Under the pieces are notes generated by a model. That model ran no database searches and was not told the origin of the DNA. It worked only from the letters and a program-made list of their open reading frames with translations. From positions 40,955,404 to 41,019,403 of the forward strand of contig CM067348.1 of the NCBI GenBank assembly GCA_034190875.2: 64,000 nucleotides of DNA, written 5' to 3'. A program made the translations under genes and the position numbers. Source of the DNA: Urechis unicinctus (lineage: Eukaryota; Annelida; Polychaeta; Xenopneusta; Urechidae). The number at the start of each line of letters is the position of its first letter. Position 1 is the first letter of the stretch. Below, piece after piece: positions 1 to 14,349 of this stretch.

Positions 1-274
1 TGGCAGAGAGGAAACAAATACACAAGTATATCCTCTGAAATATACTTGGTACTGCCCTGCTTTCCTCGTGAATGACATTTGTACTTTGAGAGTGTGAATC
101 TGACAAGGAGATCGACTGAATGCCCTTGTCGTCATTGAGTAGGGCTGCTTCCGTCTCGAATTCATCCTTCAATGGACGTTTGGTCGAGCAATCATATAAT
201 TCTTTGGGCGTCATCGCTACACCGGCCACGCAAATATTTAAAGTCAAGGCACCGAAGATGAGCAGTGCCAATAC
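1..274 (-). CDS. SLC16-like transporter exon (TM6, loop, TM7 start), partial
   Basis: Seen: on the minus strand a frame opens right after a CAG acceptor at 277-275 and stays open for about 91 codons to the window edge. It starts with a hydrophobic segment (VLALLIFGALTLNICVAGVA), then about 50 polar, Ser/Asp/Glu-rich residues, then a second hydrophobic run (IFQRIYLCICFLSA). Known: major-facilitator monocarboxylate transporters (SLC16) have TM6 ending in an N/C-V-x-G-A-x-M-P-type stretch, then a long polar cytoplasmic loop before TM7. Inference: this is that region, and the gene continues left of the window. Exon pieces for TM1-TM3 lie upstream on the same strand (1153-1296 and 909-976). No exon for TM3-TM6 is visible between them, so the gene may be broken. 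Another MFS family is possible. Confidence 0.62.
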
Positions 275-860
275 CTGATGACACAGAGTACAATGTTCAT
301 AAGAGGTAGTGTATTGCTTGCAGCATTACTTAACAAAGGATTCTAATGAAAATGACGTCAATATTTTACTTTAAATATTAATTCAGTCGGATATATAGAC
401 TATGCAATAGAATACATACTGCGTTGATCAAATATATACTGCTTTGGATTCAAATATGAAGCTCACAATAGAAAGTTCAACCCTTCCTAGAGATAGGGAA
501 CACCAAATGATCGATAATTTATAGATATCGGTAACTTAACTAAAGCCTTCCAACGTTGGTGTTGTAGAATATGCAGTTGAGTCAAAGATCTTTCTACAAT
601 AAGATACCCGACTCGGACGTTTCCGTTGTGAAGCTCGCGACTAGCGCGCCACCTGGTTTCGTGGAAGCTATAATGTAAACAAAAGCGTGGCTCAATGGTA
701 AAAGATCGATCGGCGATGGTATGTACCCCAAAATACCGCTGTTTACATAAAAACAAAGCCTATTACTATAGACACCTTTTTATCAATTTGTGTGACGATT
801 TATTAACAACAATATTTGTTTATGAACGATTGACCAAAATCGCATATATTAGTATCTTCC
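275..860. other. No exon recognised between transporter pieces
   Basis: I looked on the minus strand here for the missing TM3-TM6 part of the transporter and did not find it in any frame. A minus-strand frame of 89 codons at 487-756 has neither membrane segments nor family resemblance. The stretch is AT-rich. Its right end runs into a small dispersed repeat. Confidence 0.45.
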
Positions 861-861
861 T

Positions 862-903
862 CAGGCCTAGCCCCGATCGGACGGTAAAATACATATTTCC
901 CAG
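862..903 (+). repeat. Small dispersed repeat interrupting transporter exon
   Basis: About 30-40 bases, with the core CCTAGCCCCGATCGGACGG followed by TAAAATA, resemble a second copy at 2172-2212 (core CCTTAGCCCCGGGCGAACGG, then TAATATA). On the minus strand the transporter-like frame stops matching its family where this repeat begins and meets a TAG at 869-867. That suggests insertion of a short mobile element or its fragment. Family unknown. Confidence 0.4.
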
Positions 904-908
904 AACAC

Positions 909-976
909 TAGCAGAACCCCCAAGATGACCATAGCTCTGTTGGAGAACCTCTTGCCGAGGGTGGTGGCAAATGGCG
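909..976 (-). pseudogene. SLC16-like transporter exon piece (TM2-TM3), truncated
   Basis: Seen: after an acceptor (TTTTAG at 982-977) the minus strand encodes TPFATTLGKRFSNRAMVILG and then VLLVF. The first codon is split: one base from exon 1153-1296 plus two bases here restores Thr, so the splice phases agree. Known: SLC16 proteins have a G/T-P-x-A-x-x-L-x-x-R-F-x-x-R-x-V-M-x-x-G-G motif at the TM2-TM3 loop, with an intron just before it. The usual exon here is longer. Resemblance ends near 905, where a small dispersed repeat begins, followed by an in-frame TAG. Inference: the exon is interrupted and the gene is probably dead. A cryptic donor GTGTTC lies at 908. Confidence 0.58.
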
Positions 977-1152
977 CTAAAACAACACAACGAAATTACG
1001 AAGTTAATCCAAAGACTTCACTTGTCAACAATTGTCTTTTTAATGTATCTGACATAGGGCATAACAGCATAACTAATTGATTTAAAGCCGAGATATAAGC
1101 ATATCGGTAACTATGTTATAGATACAAATGCATTGCAGAAATAATTATTCAC

Positions 1153-1296
1153 TTAAAAACAGAGCAAGCGATATGTTAAGAGCTGCGATCGCTGACGTGG
1201 CATCCGGGGACGCATCATATGTTTCAGTGAACTCCAACATGAGTACACCAAACCCTTTTATTGCCCCCACTCCAAGAATAATTACCGTAAATGAAG
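1153..1296 (-). CDS. SLC16-like transporter exon (TM1 and following loop)
   Basis: Seen: a minus-strand frame with a hydrophobic helix (ASFTVIILGVGAIKGFGVLM), then LEFTETYDASPDATSAIAAL and the start of the next helix (NISLALFL). It ends at a GTGAAT donor (1152-1147) in phase 1, which joins in frame to the piece at 909-976. The acceptor is probably TTCTTGACAG ending at 1297. Without that intron the frame runs back to a TGA near 1332. Known: SLC16 TM1 is followed by F-G-V-F-x-x-E-F-x-x-x-F-x-A-S-x-S-x-x-S. No first exon with a start Met and the PDGGWGW motif was found. This is the best-matching part of the gene. Confidence 0.62.
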
Positions 1297-2171
1297 CTGT
1301 CAAGAAAAATAAAAGTCCGAATCAATTCACCGGTGCCACAGGCCAACCAGTAATACGAAGGTTCACGTTGGTTAGTTAGATCAACAAACCATATATAATC
1401 TGAGTGAAAAACCATGAACGATGCTGTCGCCATGAAAGCACCTTTAATTTTAACGATATGATAATAACTTATGCAGTTTAAACTTGCAACTTAATGTAAA
1501 CATAATAGCACATTTCTATGGACAGGTCATACATAAGGCTATTATATGGCCAAGAATGGTTAGATACAGGACTGACAAATTAAACTACACTTTAGATTCT
1601 GAGAGCTGCAGCTATTTCAGTTTTGTTACCTCACGTCACGATACAGGTAAATATAACTCACCTAATAAGATGACCGACGCCCATCCTCAATCCACGGGAA
1701 CACGACTCAGTGATTGCGGTGACGTTATCTTGTCTGATTGCAAGGAAACATCTTCTATCGATTTTTGGCATGATTTTTGTTTGTCCGATTTGTTGTCCGT
1801 GTTGTAGGCAATGTGTGATTTCGACCACTATCAACTCAAGTCAACTCGTGATAAAAGATAAAATAAACACATTGATAATGAACGTCGAAGACATTCCTTG
1901 TAAACAGTAGCAGCATCATTCAATTTGTGCCTCGAAATTTAGGTTCTCAAAAATATAGTGAATTTTGTCTGAATGAAAAAATGAAAACATTAGTGTTTAA
2001 CGTCGCTATTACTGCGTCTAAATCAATAGGTCGGGTCGCTGCGATGATTGATTAGGGAAATTGTGATTCTGGAACAGCGCCGACTAATGTAATTATCCCA
2101 TACTCACTTGCTATTCTGAGCACATCCTTGAATTTGATGGATTGAAATTATCAAAGCCAAAACCTTATCGT
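1297..2171. other. No recognisable gene
   Basis: The region holds short chance frames only, for example plus-strand frames at 1484-1807 and 1710-1910 without domains or membrane segments. I saw no credible first exon for the minus-strand transporter and no mobile-element coding. Confidence 0.4.
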
Positions 2172-2212
2172 CTGCCTTAGCCCCGGGCGAACGGTAATAT
2201 AGATATATACCG
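2172..2212 (+). repeat. Second copy of small dispersed repeat
   Basis: The stretch containing CCTTAGCCCCGGGCGAACGG followed by TAATATAGATA resembles 862-903. It is too short to assign to a family. Its presence here and inside a transporter exon points to a short interspersed or MITE-like sequence. Confidence 0.35.
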
Positions 2213-2559
2213 TTCTGCGTTTGGGCACCCAATAAAACATGCTTTTGACTTCATTGCTGGATTTAGCATCAGAGAACAACTTATATCAAGAGCTTGTGAA
2301 AAATATGTAGTACCGTACCAAAAGCTAACCACCGATCGATGCGATTCTTGAAAAAATGCCATCTATAGATCATTTCCGAAAAATCGCGATGCGATGACCG
2401 CCATTTTGGAAAATATTGGGTTGCCTGATTTCCCGTCGCCTCATCCGAAATTGCCCTCCATGCTAAGCTTACGAAGCACGTTGCAGCATTTTGTATACAA
2501 TCTGCTGTATCTTATCACATCGTTGTTTTTCTGACATAGAGCATCATCTCAGAAATATT

Positions 2560-2715
2560 TTGCCCAGCCATGGTGTTTCTTACGCCTTGATGCCAAAGCA
2601 GTTGGCAGCCATTAGTTATCTTTTTGCTGGAGAGAATGTTTTTTTTTTAATTTGCCAACCTGTTTGGGGAAATCCAATTTCTATGGATGGTACCCAACTT
2701 TGGTGGATCAGGTAA
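2560..2715 (+). pseudogene. Possible RecQ-type helicase remnant
   Basis: Seen: the frame ending at the TAA of 2713-2715 reads ..YALMPKQLAAISYLFAGENV and then FFLICQPVWGNPIS. Known: the RecQ/DEAD helicase N-terminus has L-x-P-x-Q-x-x-A-x-x-x-L-x-x-G-x-D-V-F followed by L-P-T-G-x-G-K-S (Walker A). Inference: the spacing fits a decayed helicase motif 0 and Walker A, with the Gly-Lys-Ser triad lost (GNP in its place). No later helicase motif (DEAH box, motif VI) was found nearby. It could be chance. Confidence 0.3.
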
Positions 2716-2999
2716 AGATTTTTATATTAATTCTGTAATAACAATTTTTTTCCCTGCGTGGCATATTTCAAATCCTTGTAGTATTCATCACAAATGTTTA
2801 TGCATGCAATCTGTTTTGTCAACACATTTGCATCTTAAAGTTTGTTGCTGCTTTTTAACTACATCATCACACCTTTACCATCCTCCTCTTCCACTGGGTA
2901 TGTAAGTCATTTTGTTTGTTTATCCTCGACGACACCGCTGTTTTACGCTAACGCCAACACAATAATAATGGCGTCCTTGGTCACAGTTTCGTCAAAGAA

Positions 3000-3527
3000 T
3001 TGCATGACCACCTAGCTAAAGGCTCTTCACTTCCACTTACTCCGCATTACTTTGCTACGAAACTCAAAGTTCATGATGTCGTCAGTCAAATTTCACCATG
3101 TCAGCAAAAGAGGGATCTCAAATTTTGTTGCGAAACTTCCAACTTCCCACCTCCTACAAACAAAACTGATTTCGTTGTGATGGATCTAGATACTAACGAT
3201 CTTTCTGCTGGTGCTGACCCGTTACAGGTTGCTGTCAAACTTGTTGATTTAGCTAAACACATGATCTCTGTTTTTGGTGTAAACAGATCTTCATTTGCTC
3301 AGTTCTCCATCACTGAAAAGGTAGCACACTGTCTCTCGATCAATTACACAATGCTATCTTCAGATTCAATGGATACCTTAAAGCCCTTTCATAACATATT
3401 GGCTACACAAGTCTGGTCCCGTGATAGGATTCATCCCAACCCAAATCTTAAATTTGTGATGTCTATTCAAAGCTGCCCAATTTATCTCTTTAAGGAGCTA
3501 GGGGCAGCATCTCCTTTCACCCTTTAA
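3000..3527 (+). CDS. Unrecognised frame upstream of DIRS-like RT (possible Gag-like ORF)
   Basis: An open frame of 175 codons starting at an ATG is one of the longest in the window. It is polar, with several His/Cys but no clear zinc knuckle (CX2CX4HX4C) and no membrane segment. It contains an acidic stretch (VVMDLDTNDLSAGADPLQVA). It lies just before the degenerate reverse transcriptase on the same strand, where DIRS elements carry ORF1. The last dozen codons run into a local tandem repeat, so the natural C-terminus is probably lost. Assignment to the retrotransposon is by position only. Confidence 0.3.
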   Translation: MHDHLAKGSSLPLTPHYFATKLKVHDVVSQISPCQQKRDLKFCCETSNFPPPTNKTDFVVMDLDTNDLSAGADPLQVAVKLVDLAKHMISVFGVNRSSFAQFSITEKVAHCLSINYTMLSSDSMDTLKPFHNILATQVWSRDRIHPNPNLKFVMSIQSCPIYLFKELGAASPFTL

Positions 3528-3738
3528 GAGAGCTAGGGTACCATATCACTCTACTATTCTCCAATGCTCACCATTCCATTCAAGGAGCTAGGGGCAGCAT
3601 CTCATTTCACCCTTTCTGCCCTTTCTCGTTAAGAGCTAGGGTACCACACCACTCTACTCTTTTTTCACCTTATCTTTTATATCAAACTCCCTTTCCACTC
3701 AAGGAGCTAAGGGCAGTATCACATTTGTCACCCTTTCT
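3492..3738 (+). repeat. Local tandem repeat, unit about 90-119 bp, 2.3 copies
   Basis: The phrase AAGGAGCTAGGGGCAGCATC begins at 3492 and 3582, and a slightly changed form begins at 3701. Each is followed by TTTCACCCTTT and, in the first two, by AGAGCTAGGGTACCA and CACTCTACT. The array sits between the ORF1-like frame and the RT frame and probably belongs to the retrotransposon or arose in it. Confidence 0.8.
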
Positions 3739-3759
3739 CGTAAATTTTAAATGCTCGCC

Positions 3760-4280
3760 ACTGGCACTGAAAGAGAAACAAAGCAATGGTAAATTCAGAT
3801 TGCTCCATAATTTATCCTTCCCATATGATAATCAATCTGTAAACTTTAATATACCCAGAGAGCAAGCCACAGTATACTATCAGTCCATTTCGGATGCCAT
3901 TTCCCACATACAACATTGCTCACAATCTGCCTATATGGCCAACAGCGATATTGCCGATGCTTTCCCACTTTACCTATCCCAATACCCACTCACAGGTGTT
4001 CAGCACAATGGTTTCTAATATGACAAATGTCTTCCCATTGGCTGCTCTTCCTCCTGCAAAGTTTTCCAAACTTTCTCCAATGCCCTAAAATGGATCCTGG
4101 AAACCAAATTTGGCATCTCAAACATTGTAAAAGTCCTCGACGACTTCCTATTCATTGCACCCACACTAGAAATCTAATCTCAACAAATTTCTCTCCTTTT
4201 GTATTGAACTCGGTGTACCTATTGCCCAACACAAAACACTTGGCCCCACAACTTCACTTACTTTTCTCGGAATACAACTA
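3760..4280 (+). pseudogene. DIRS-like reverse transcriptase, degenerate
   Basis: Seen: frame fragments give GKFRLLHNLSFPYDNQSVNF, then ANSDIADAF, then TGVQHNGF with a stop, YDKCLPIGCSSSCKVFQTFS, and NIVKVLDDFLFIAP with a further stop, ending GPTTSLTFLGIQL. Known: DIRS reverse transcriptases share K-x-R-x-I-x-x-L-S, S-D-I-x-D-A-F (catalytic Asp), C-L-P-M-G-x-S-S-S-C and V-L-D-D-F-L-F (catalytic Asp pair). All three catalytic Asp positions remain readable. A few residues are missing after DAF. Stops lie at 4016-4018 and about 4172. Confidence 0.82.
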
Positions 4281-4285
4281 ACGCT

Positions 4286-4830
4286 ATGGATGCACTTCTA
4301 CCACAAGACAAACTGCAACAATACACACAAGATATTCAGCAAATCTTGAATAAAAACACAGTCGCTTTGACTCAACTTAAATCCATCATAGGAAAACAGT
4401 TACAGTTTGCCACTTCAGAAGTAGTGCCTGGCCGACCTTTTCTGAGGCGACTGCACGATCTCACTGTCGGTATCCAAAAACCGCACCCCTTCATGCGGCT
4501 CAATAGAAACGCTAAGCTAGAATTAGAAACGTGGCTTCAACACTACAATGGTACAACCTTCATCTATCAGGCTCTTCTTGCAGACTCCTCTACGCTTAAT
4601 TTATATCCTGATGCTTCAAAACTTAGATTTGGTGCCACTTATGGCTCATACTGAAAAGCACCAGATATCACTGTACTAGAATTCTATCCAATTATAGCCA
4701 TCCTCAAATCTTTACCCCGCAAACTCAACAACTCACGCATCACATTCCACTGCGATAACATTGCCATAGTTTGTGTCATCCACAAACAGACATCAAAATG
4801 CCCACAGATCATGCAAATCTTGCGACCATT
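4286..4830 (+). pseudogene. DIRS-like RT thumb / RNase H region, one stop
   Basis: Seen: the frame from 4286 gives LTQLKSIIGKQLQFATSEVV, PGRPFLRRLHDLT, and a segment with DASKLRFGATYGSY ending in TGA at 4651-4653. The same frame then continues ITVLEFYPIIAILKSL and ITFHCDNIAIVCVIHKQTSK. Known: DIRS RNase H shows T-D-A-S-x-x-G-W-G, E-L-Y-P-I and H-C-D-N-x-x-V-V-x-x-I-N-K-x-T-S. The TGA sits where the family usually has Trp, so a single TGG to TGA change could explain it. The frame follows the RT directly. Confidence 0.8.
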
Positions 4831-4849
4831 TGGACTCACAACTAATAAA

Positions 4850-5140
4850 TCCTCAACCTCTTTACTGTCCCGTCCAGGCACTCAAACAATACATAGCTAG
4901 AAGAGGCAACCACTGCGGTCCATTTTTCACAGACGAACACATTCAGCCTGTCAATCGGGAAGCCTTCTCAAAATTTTCAAACCCTGCTTTTTCATGGCAA
5001 ACATCCCACCCAAACATTACAACAACCACAGTTTCATAATTGGACGGGCCACACAATGGACGATTGTCTTGACCACATCATCAAAAGTTCAGGCCGATGG
5101 AAGAGCTCAGCGTATCAACGCTATAAAAAAAAACCCTTTT
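4850..5140 (+). pseudogene. Tyrosine recombinase C-terminal half (DIRS type)
   Basis: Seen: one frame (to 5039) reads LYCPVQALKQYIARRG..GPFF, then PKHYNNHSFIIGRAT. A shifted frame then gives CLDHIIKSSGRWKSSAYQRY. Known: the DIRS/Crypton recombinase end is H-S-F-R-x-G-A-A-T..I..L-G-R-W-x-S-x-A-Y-x-x-Y, with the His-x-x-Arg pair and the nucleophilic Tyr. Here an HxxxR-like stretch (HSFIIGR) and the SSAY Tyr remain, but a one-base frameshift lies between them near 5060. The N-terminal half of the recombinase is missing, so RNase H runs almost directly into this domain. Confidence 0.75.
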
Positions 5141-9599
<4,459 letters not shown>

Positions 9600-10160
9600 A
9601 TATTTGTCATTCTATGCGCACATAATAGCCACCAATCTTCGACAGGTTTTCATTTGTCAACCACGCAGACGTGACACCAGTTATAAACGTCTTTTACAGA
9701 AGCCGGCAGAACGTTGAAGGTGATTTATCTCAGGCCTCGAACTGTCACAAACGTCCATTGCGACACAGCAGCTGTTCGATATAAATTTCAGACTACCTAT
9801 AGTTCAACATCTACAATTAAAATGCTAGTTAGGGGATGGCATTATAACCCAGCGTCGACATATTAATGCAAATAATGCGTTTGTTACGCAGGTATTTACC
9901 AAGCTCACAGAAACAAGTTTTGACAGAAATATCACTTTATAATTGCGACGCTAGTTGTGGGCGTTTTAATTTGGTCAATATTTCAGAGGCATTGGGAGCT
10001 TCCGAAACGTTAGAGTATAGTATATTATTTCCAATGCAATAAAATCACACGACTATTATGGAGGTAATATAATGTTTGACACTGTGTGGCTATCGGTAAA
10101 TATATAAACCTGCTTGTCTATATGTTTGTGAGAATGAGTAAACATATACACTGCCAACAC
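9600..10160 (+). repeat. Array copy 1, block homologous to 35510-36070
   Basis: Collinear matches include GTTAGGGGAT.GCATTATAACCCAGCGT (9830 and 35710), TATC.GTAAATATATAAACCTG (10090 and 35998) and ATATACACTGC (10145 and 36053). No coding is seen. Copy 2 jumps from here straight to the sequence equivalent to 14350, so 4.2 kb is present only in copy 1. Confidence 0.75.
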
Positions 10161-13100
10161 TATGATACTTTCACAGTGGGTCGCATATCATACACATCCT
10201 TTATCATAATGCTTATTAAGCCTGTTTATTGAGACCTGTCTCTCACCGAAATCTATACAGTAATGCATCACCATTGATTGCGACTTATCAATTGACGGCA
10301 AGTATTAGCTCTTCGTAGAGACAATACGACCAGTTGCAAGGGTTGACAGAAAGTGTTGGTAATTTTGATGTTAGTTTAGTCTTGTTGTCGATAGTCCAAT
10401 ATACAGCGTTTCCGGCCGGTAAACTGCATGATCTGTACGTTTACAGTGCAAGATAAGTCAGTAGGAAAGCATATATAGTGACAAAATGGATCAATTGTAT
10501 CAGGTTTCTTATCAATCGTAGTTTTAATGCGTCCCACTGAATGACTGGTTTAATGCTGGATATTGACATCCGCAGTGACTAACCTTAACACACAAAGCCT
10601 ATGAAGACTTGATTAACAATTATTGGTTTGATGACAAACATTATTTTAATAAGAACAACAATGTGGCCAGTTGAGAAAAGCAATTTTAGTGGCAAAACAC
10701 GGACATTTACTTAATGAGGTGCAAATCTTGCAAAGTGTATAGGTAGTATAGGTAGAATTGCTCAGTCCTAAGATATCTATTCCCACATGAAAGCAATTTG
10801 GCTACTACTGGCTTATTTATACTGCATTGTTTGCTTCTCCGTAGCCTTGGTCGTGATACGACATTATTGCAGTCAATCCATTACATCATGAAAAACCGTC
10901 TTCCACGTCGTGACAATCAGCAATGTTCGTGTGTTATAACCCATGCATCACAATAAACACTACACATAGCCATCATCTAAGCACTTGCTTAAATTAGCTA
11001 TCGGCGTTTATGATTGTCGAAACCACATTTGTGCAGCTTGGTTTGCCTTAAGCACGCATATGATTGGTACTGCACACAATGTTGTTGTCGTAATCAACAT
11101 TATCATCATTTTATTATCATTTATATAGGTCCAACTTTGGATACAATCCAATCCAATCATGTATTACACTTGTGCATGCAAGCACAGTGCTTTGAGATAT
11201 ATGCTTTGTGAGGTTACACAGCATTTTCAGCTACGAACGAGCTAGTAATAGTCTTTATTATAAACCATGGCTCCATTTACTTAAACCGATGTAGTGACTT
11301 GATACACCAAGAAAATCATTTACGCCCATTGGACAACATTTTTGAGTATAGCAGTGTTCACTTGTGCGTTGCACAACTGTTATTGACTGATAGAATGCTA
11401 GATATAGCGCTGAACCCAACGGGCAGATTTATGTATGCTTCTTCTAACATATCATCTACACTGATACTTTTTTTTTTAGTTCGTTTAATCTCTTTGTTAC
11501 ACCAGTGATACAATACGATTCTACCATGTAGCATTGTCAAGCGTGCTAAACGCGTCACCGAGTCAAGATGAATCTTTTGATGATATGCATAAATAATGTA
11601 TCTTATCATAGCGCCATCATCATACTCCATTCACCGGCTACTGAATCTGGTGAACGTCACATGGAAAGATGCTGACTTAACAGAAACTAACGCGTTTTTA
11701 TGATAACCTTATCTTTGTGGTATCGAATGCATATTATGTTTGAAATTATTCATTGCTAATTATCGATATGATTCTTGGGCAGCTTAGCATACTTACCACT
11801 GACTACTCGATGGAAGGTCAAATATCCGAAATGTCACTCTAAATATCAGAGAGTAATTAAAACCGATTGGATACTTGTATAACTAAGTACTGCTCTAAAT
11901 ATTTGCGAAATATTTGGCCAAATGTATTCAAATTCTGGACGGCGCTCCACTAACTTGGACCGGCATTTCTGAACGTTCAGACACCGTACAAAGCCATGTT
12001 GGGTGACCTCAAGCATATTATGTTCATATATCGAAGACCTCTTGCAAGTGGATATTCAACAATATGTTCCTGTAAATAGCTTGTCGTGGTTCTAAGTTCA
12101 GCCTTGAAGGTGATTTGCTGTTGATTTTTCCACATTTCTATAGTGTGTATGTGTCATTGGTACACACTATGAAACAATCTCTCATCACACTCCCATGCAA
12201 ATAAGGCTCCTAGATTCTCAGTATTGCGCTCCAGGTAGAAGGTGGCTGCGAGAAAATCTTCAATAAAGGGAGTTCTTATTCTATTATATATATGAAGATA
12301 CCAATAAATTTTCCTAAATACCTCGCCCTATTGCATCAGATAAATACAACAGATGTATACGTGCTTATCTCAGAGTTGTTCAAATATTTTAATCTGCGAA
12401 AGTTGATCTTTTTAATAGTTCCTTACTGAGCCCAATGCATGCCATTTGACGAGTCGTTTCGCAAACTAAGGACTAGTGTCACAGCTTGTGACCAGCGCCC
12501 GCTTGTGTGATCAATATATCATATATTCACGTTTATTATATAGGGTGATTTTGATATCACATGCGTTTAGGCTAACTTGCATGCATTTATTCATGAATGT
12601 GCCTCTACCGAATTAATTCAGGTATCTTCGTTACGAAGGGATATGAACGAAGCCTAAGTTTGTATGTATTGTGTACTTGTACTTATTCATACATGCATTG
12701 TATCAACAGTTTTGATCACAATATACACTGACATCTTAGAAAGAATATCTTGCAATAGTATTCTAGGAAATGAACAATTACAAATATAATGCGACGGTGT
12801 TTTATTGCCAGAGGCATATTATTGTACATCTCTGAATGCATCTCAGAAACTTCGAGGGTGACATGGTTTTAATCTTATGCACCACGCCACGCATCTAGCA
12901 CCGATGGGAAAATCAAACAGCGCGCAGAATATTTGCGCACCACGTGGTATAGATGGCTCATTAAGTTGATTAATTCATAAATTTAATATCTCGAAAGTAT
13001 TATCTTTTATTTTTTTCAATCTATCCGATTGTCAATTTGTCTTGGCCAAATAGCAGAGCTTTCAGGCAGCGAAAATATTATACAGTGATATTTAAAATTG

Positions 13101-14349
13101 CTTTGGTGAATAGCCGTGTTCTTTAACTATATAACATGACAATATTTGCACCAACCAACACTACATGGTACATCATCCACCAATTTGATAATAATGTTAA
13201 TGCAGTCGTTATTTGAAGATAATTAAATTCGAGGTCCGGACGGCCTTCGAATGTACGAAAATAGATGTTATTGAGACGTATGGATTCTTAAAACATTGGT
13301 GTATGCAAGTTTGGTATGATTGCCTGCGTGATTTGCAGCGACAATGATGGATATTGATTTCAGGATTTGCTTTATCCTCCGAGTGTATTGTATAACAATG
13401 TTACGCAAAAGTGTCCTTGAGCAACAATGCGTTTATTCAGAAATGGGACAGGATGTAGATAGACGCTATAAGAAATGCCATCTATGCAGCATCACGAGCC
13501 AGCGCTGATTAAACATTTCACAGCAATAGGCTTATTAATTCTCCCACGGTGGCTGTCACATGCTTACGGTTTCCACGAATTAAAGCATGTTGGCTTCTGC
13601 TAGCTTTTCCACGTAGCGTGGATTGTTTATTCTAGGCCTTGGGTGCGATGTCGATTTATTGCAGAAATTGCCCCATTTAAAAGGCAAGCTGTAGCCAGTA
13701 ACATGCAACTGAGCAGCTCCCGTGTGTTATTACACATGTGATCTAATTAATCTACTTCACTGTCCATTTCAGTTTTGTTATGAGGCCGAGTTACCCGAAA
13801 TTTGTCACGAGTTCATTATCAACTCGATATGTTCTCAAATATTCAATTAGCGGATTGGACGGCTTACCTAGTGTTTCGACACAATGCAGTGTACATGTAA
13901 AACTGACGCTGTCTTCGATCCATGTTGTCATGAGTGAAGGAGGCACTTTAGCGTGGCGGCGACATGTTTATTCGAACTCTAACTAGTTCCACATAGTAAT
14001 GCACATCATAACGTATACCATGACAAATGTTACCATTTGCAAATGGTTCCTTGGCGAACACTCAAATATGGCGGAGAGTATCTTGGCATTGTATTTTTCA
14101 TATGGGACAGCATGCATATATTGGGATGATAGTTTACAAGCAGCAGTATTATATTCTTTGTCCTTCATAGTTATCATAATGGCGAATAGTGTCTCCGAAG
14201 GTAAAATATGGCAATAAGTACTTCGCACCAAGCCATGCGTCTATCAGCAGTGGAGTGGAAATATCGGAAAACATGCAGATCACCGCTCATCTGATATTAA
14301 ATATGTTAACGAGCATACCCCGATCACCCAGCGTATGAAGCTTCCTCCT
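10161..14349. other. Segment present only in copy 1, no gene recognised
   Basis: AT-rich non-coding DNA with no counterpart at the matching place of copy 2. Short frames here (for example 11358-11630 minus, 13780-13986 plus, 13983-14231 minus) lack domains. A weak resemblance of 11600-11660 to 8355-8410 (GC.CCATCATCA followed by CACCGG) suggests older sub-repeats. It is either an insertion in copy 1 or a deletion in copy 2. Confidence 0.5.

Larger units (their letters stand above)
3740..5140 (+). mobile_element. Decayed DIRS-like tyrosine-recombinase retrotransposon
   Basis: Three domains occur in DIRS order on one strand: reverse transcriptase (3760-4280), RNase H (4286-4830) and the C-terminus of a tyrosine recombinase (4850-5140). 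Known: only DIRS/Ngaro/PAT-type retrotransposons pair this RT/RNase H with a tyrosine recombinase instead of a DDE integrase. In-frame stops (4016-4018, about 4172, 4651-4653), at least one frameshift, and an internal deletion removing the N-terminal recombinase show that it is dead. I could not define the terminal or internal complementary repeats. The left end may reach 3000 or further. Confidence 0.8.

Noticed and set aside
1484-1910. Two overlapping plus-strand frames near the transporter
   Set aside because: No domain, membrane segment or splice context.
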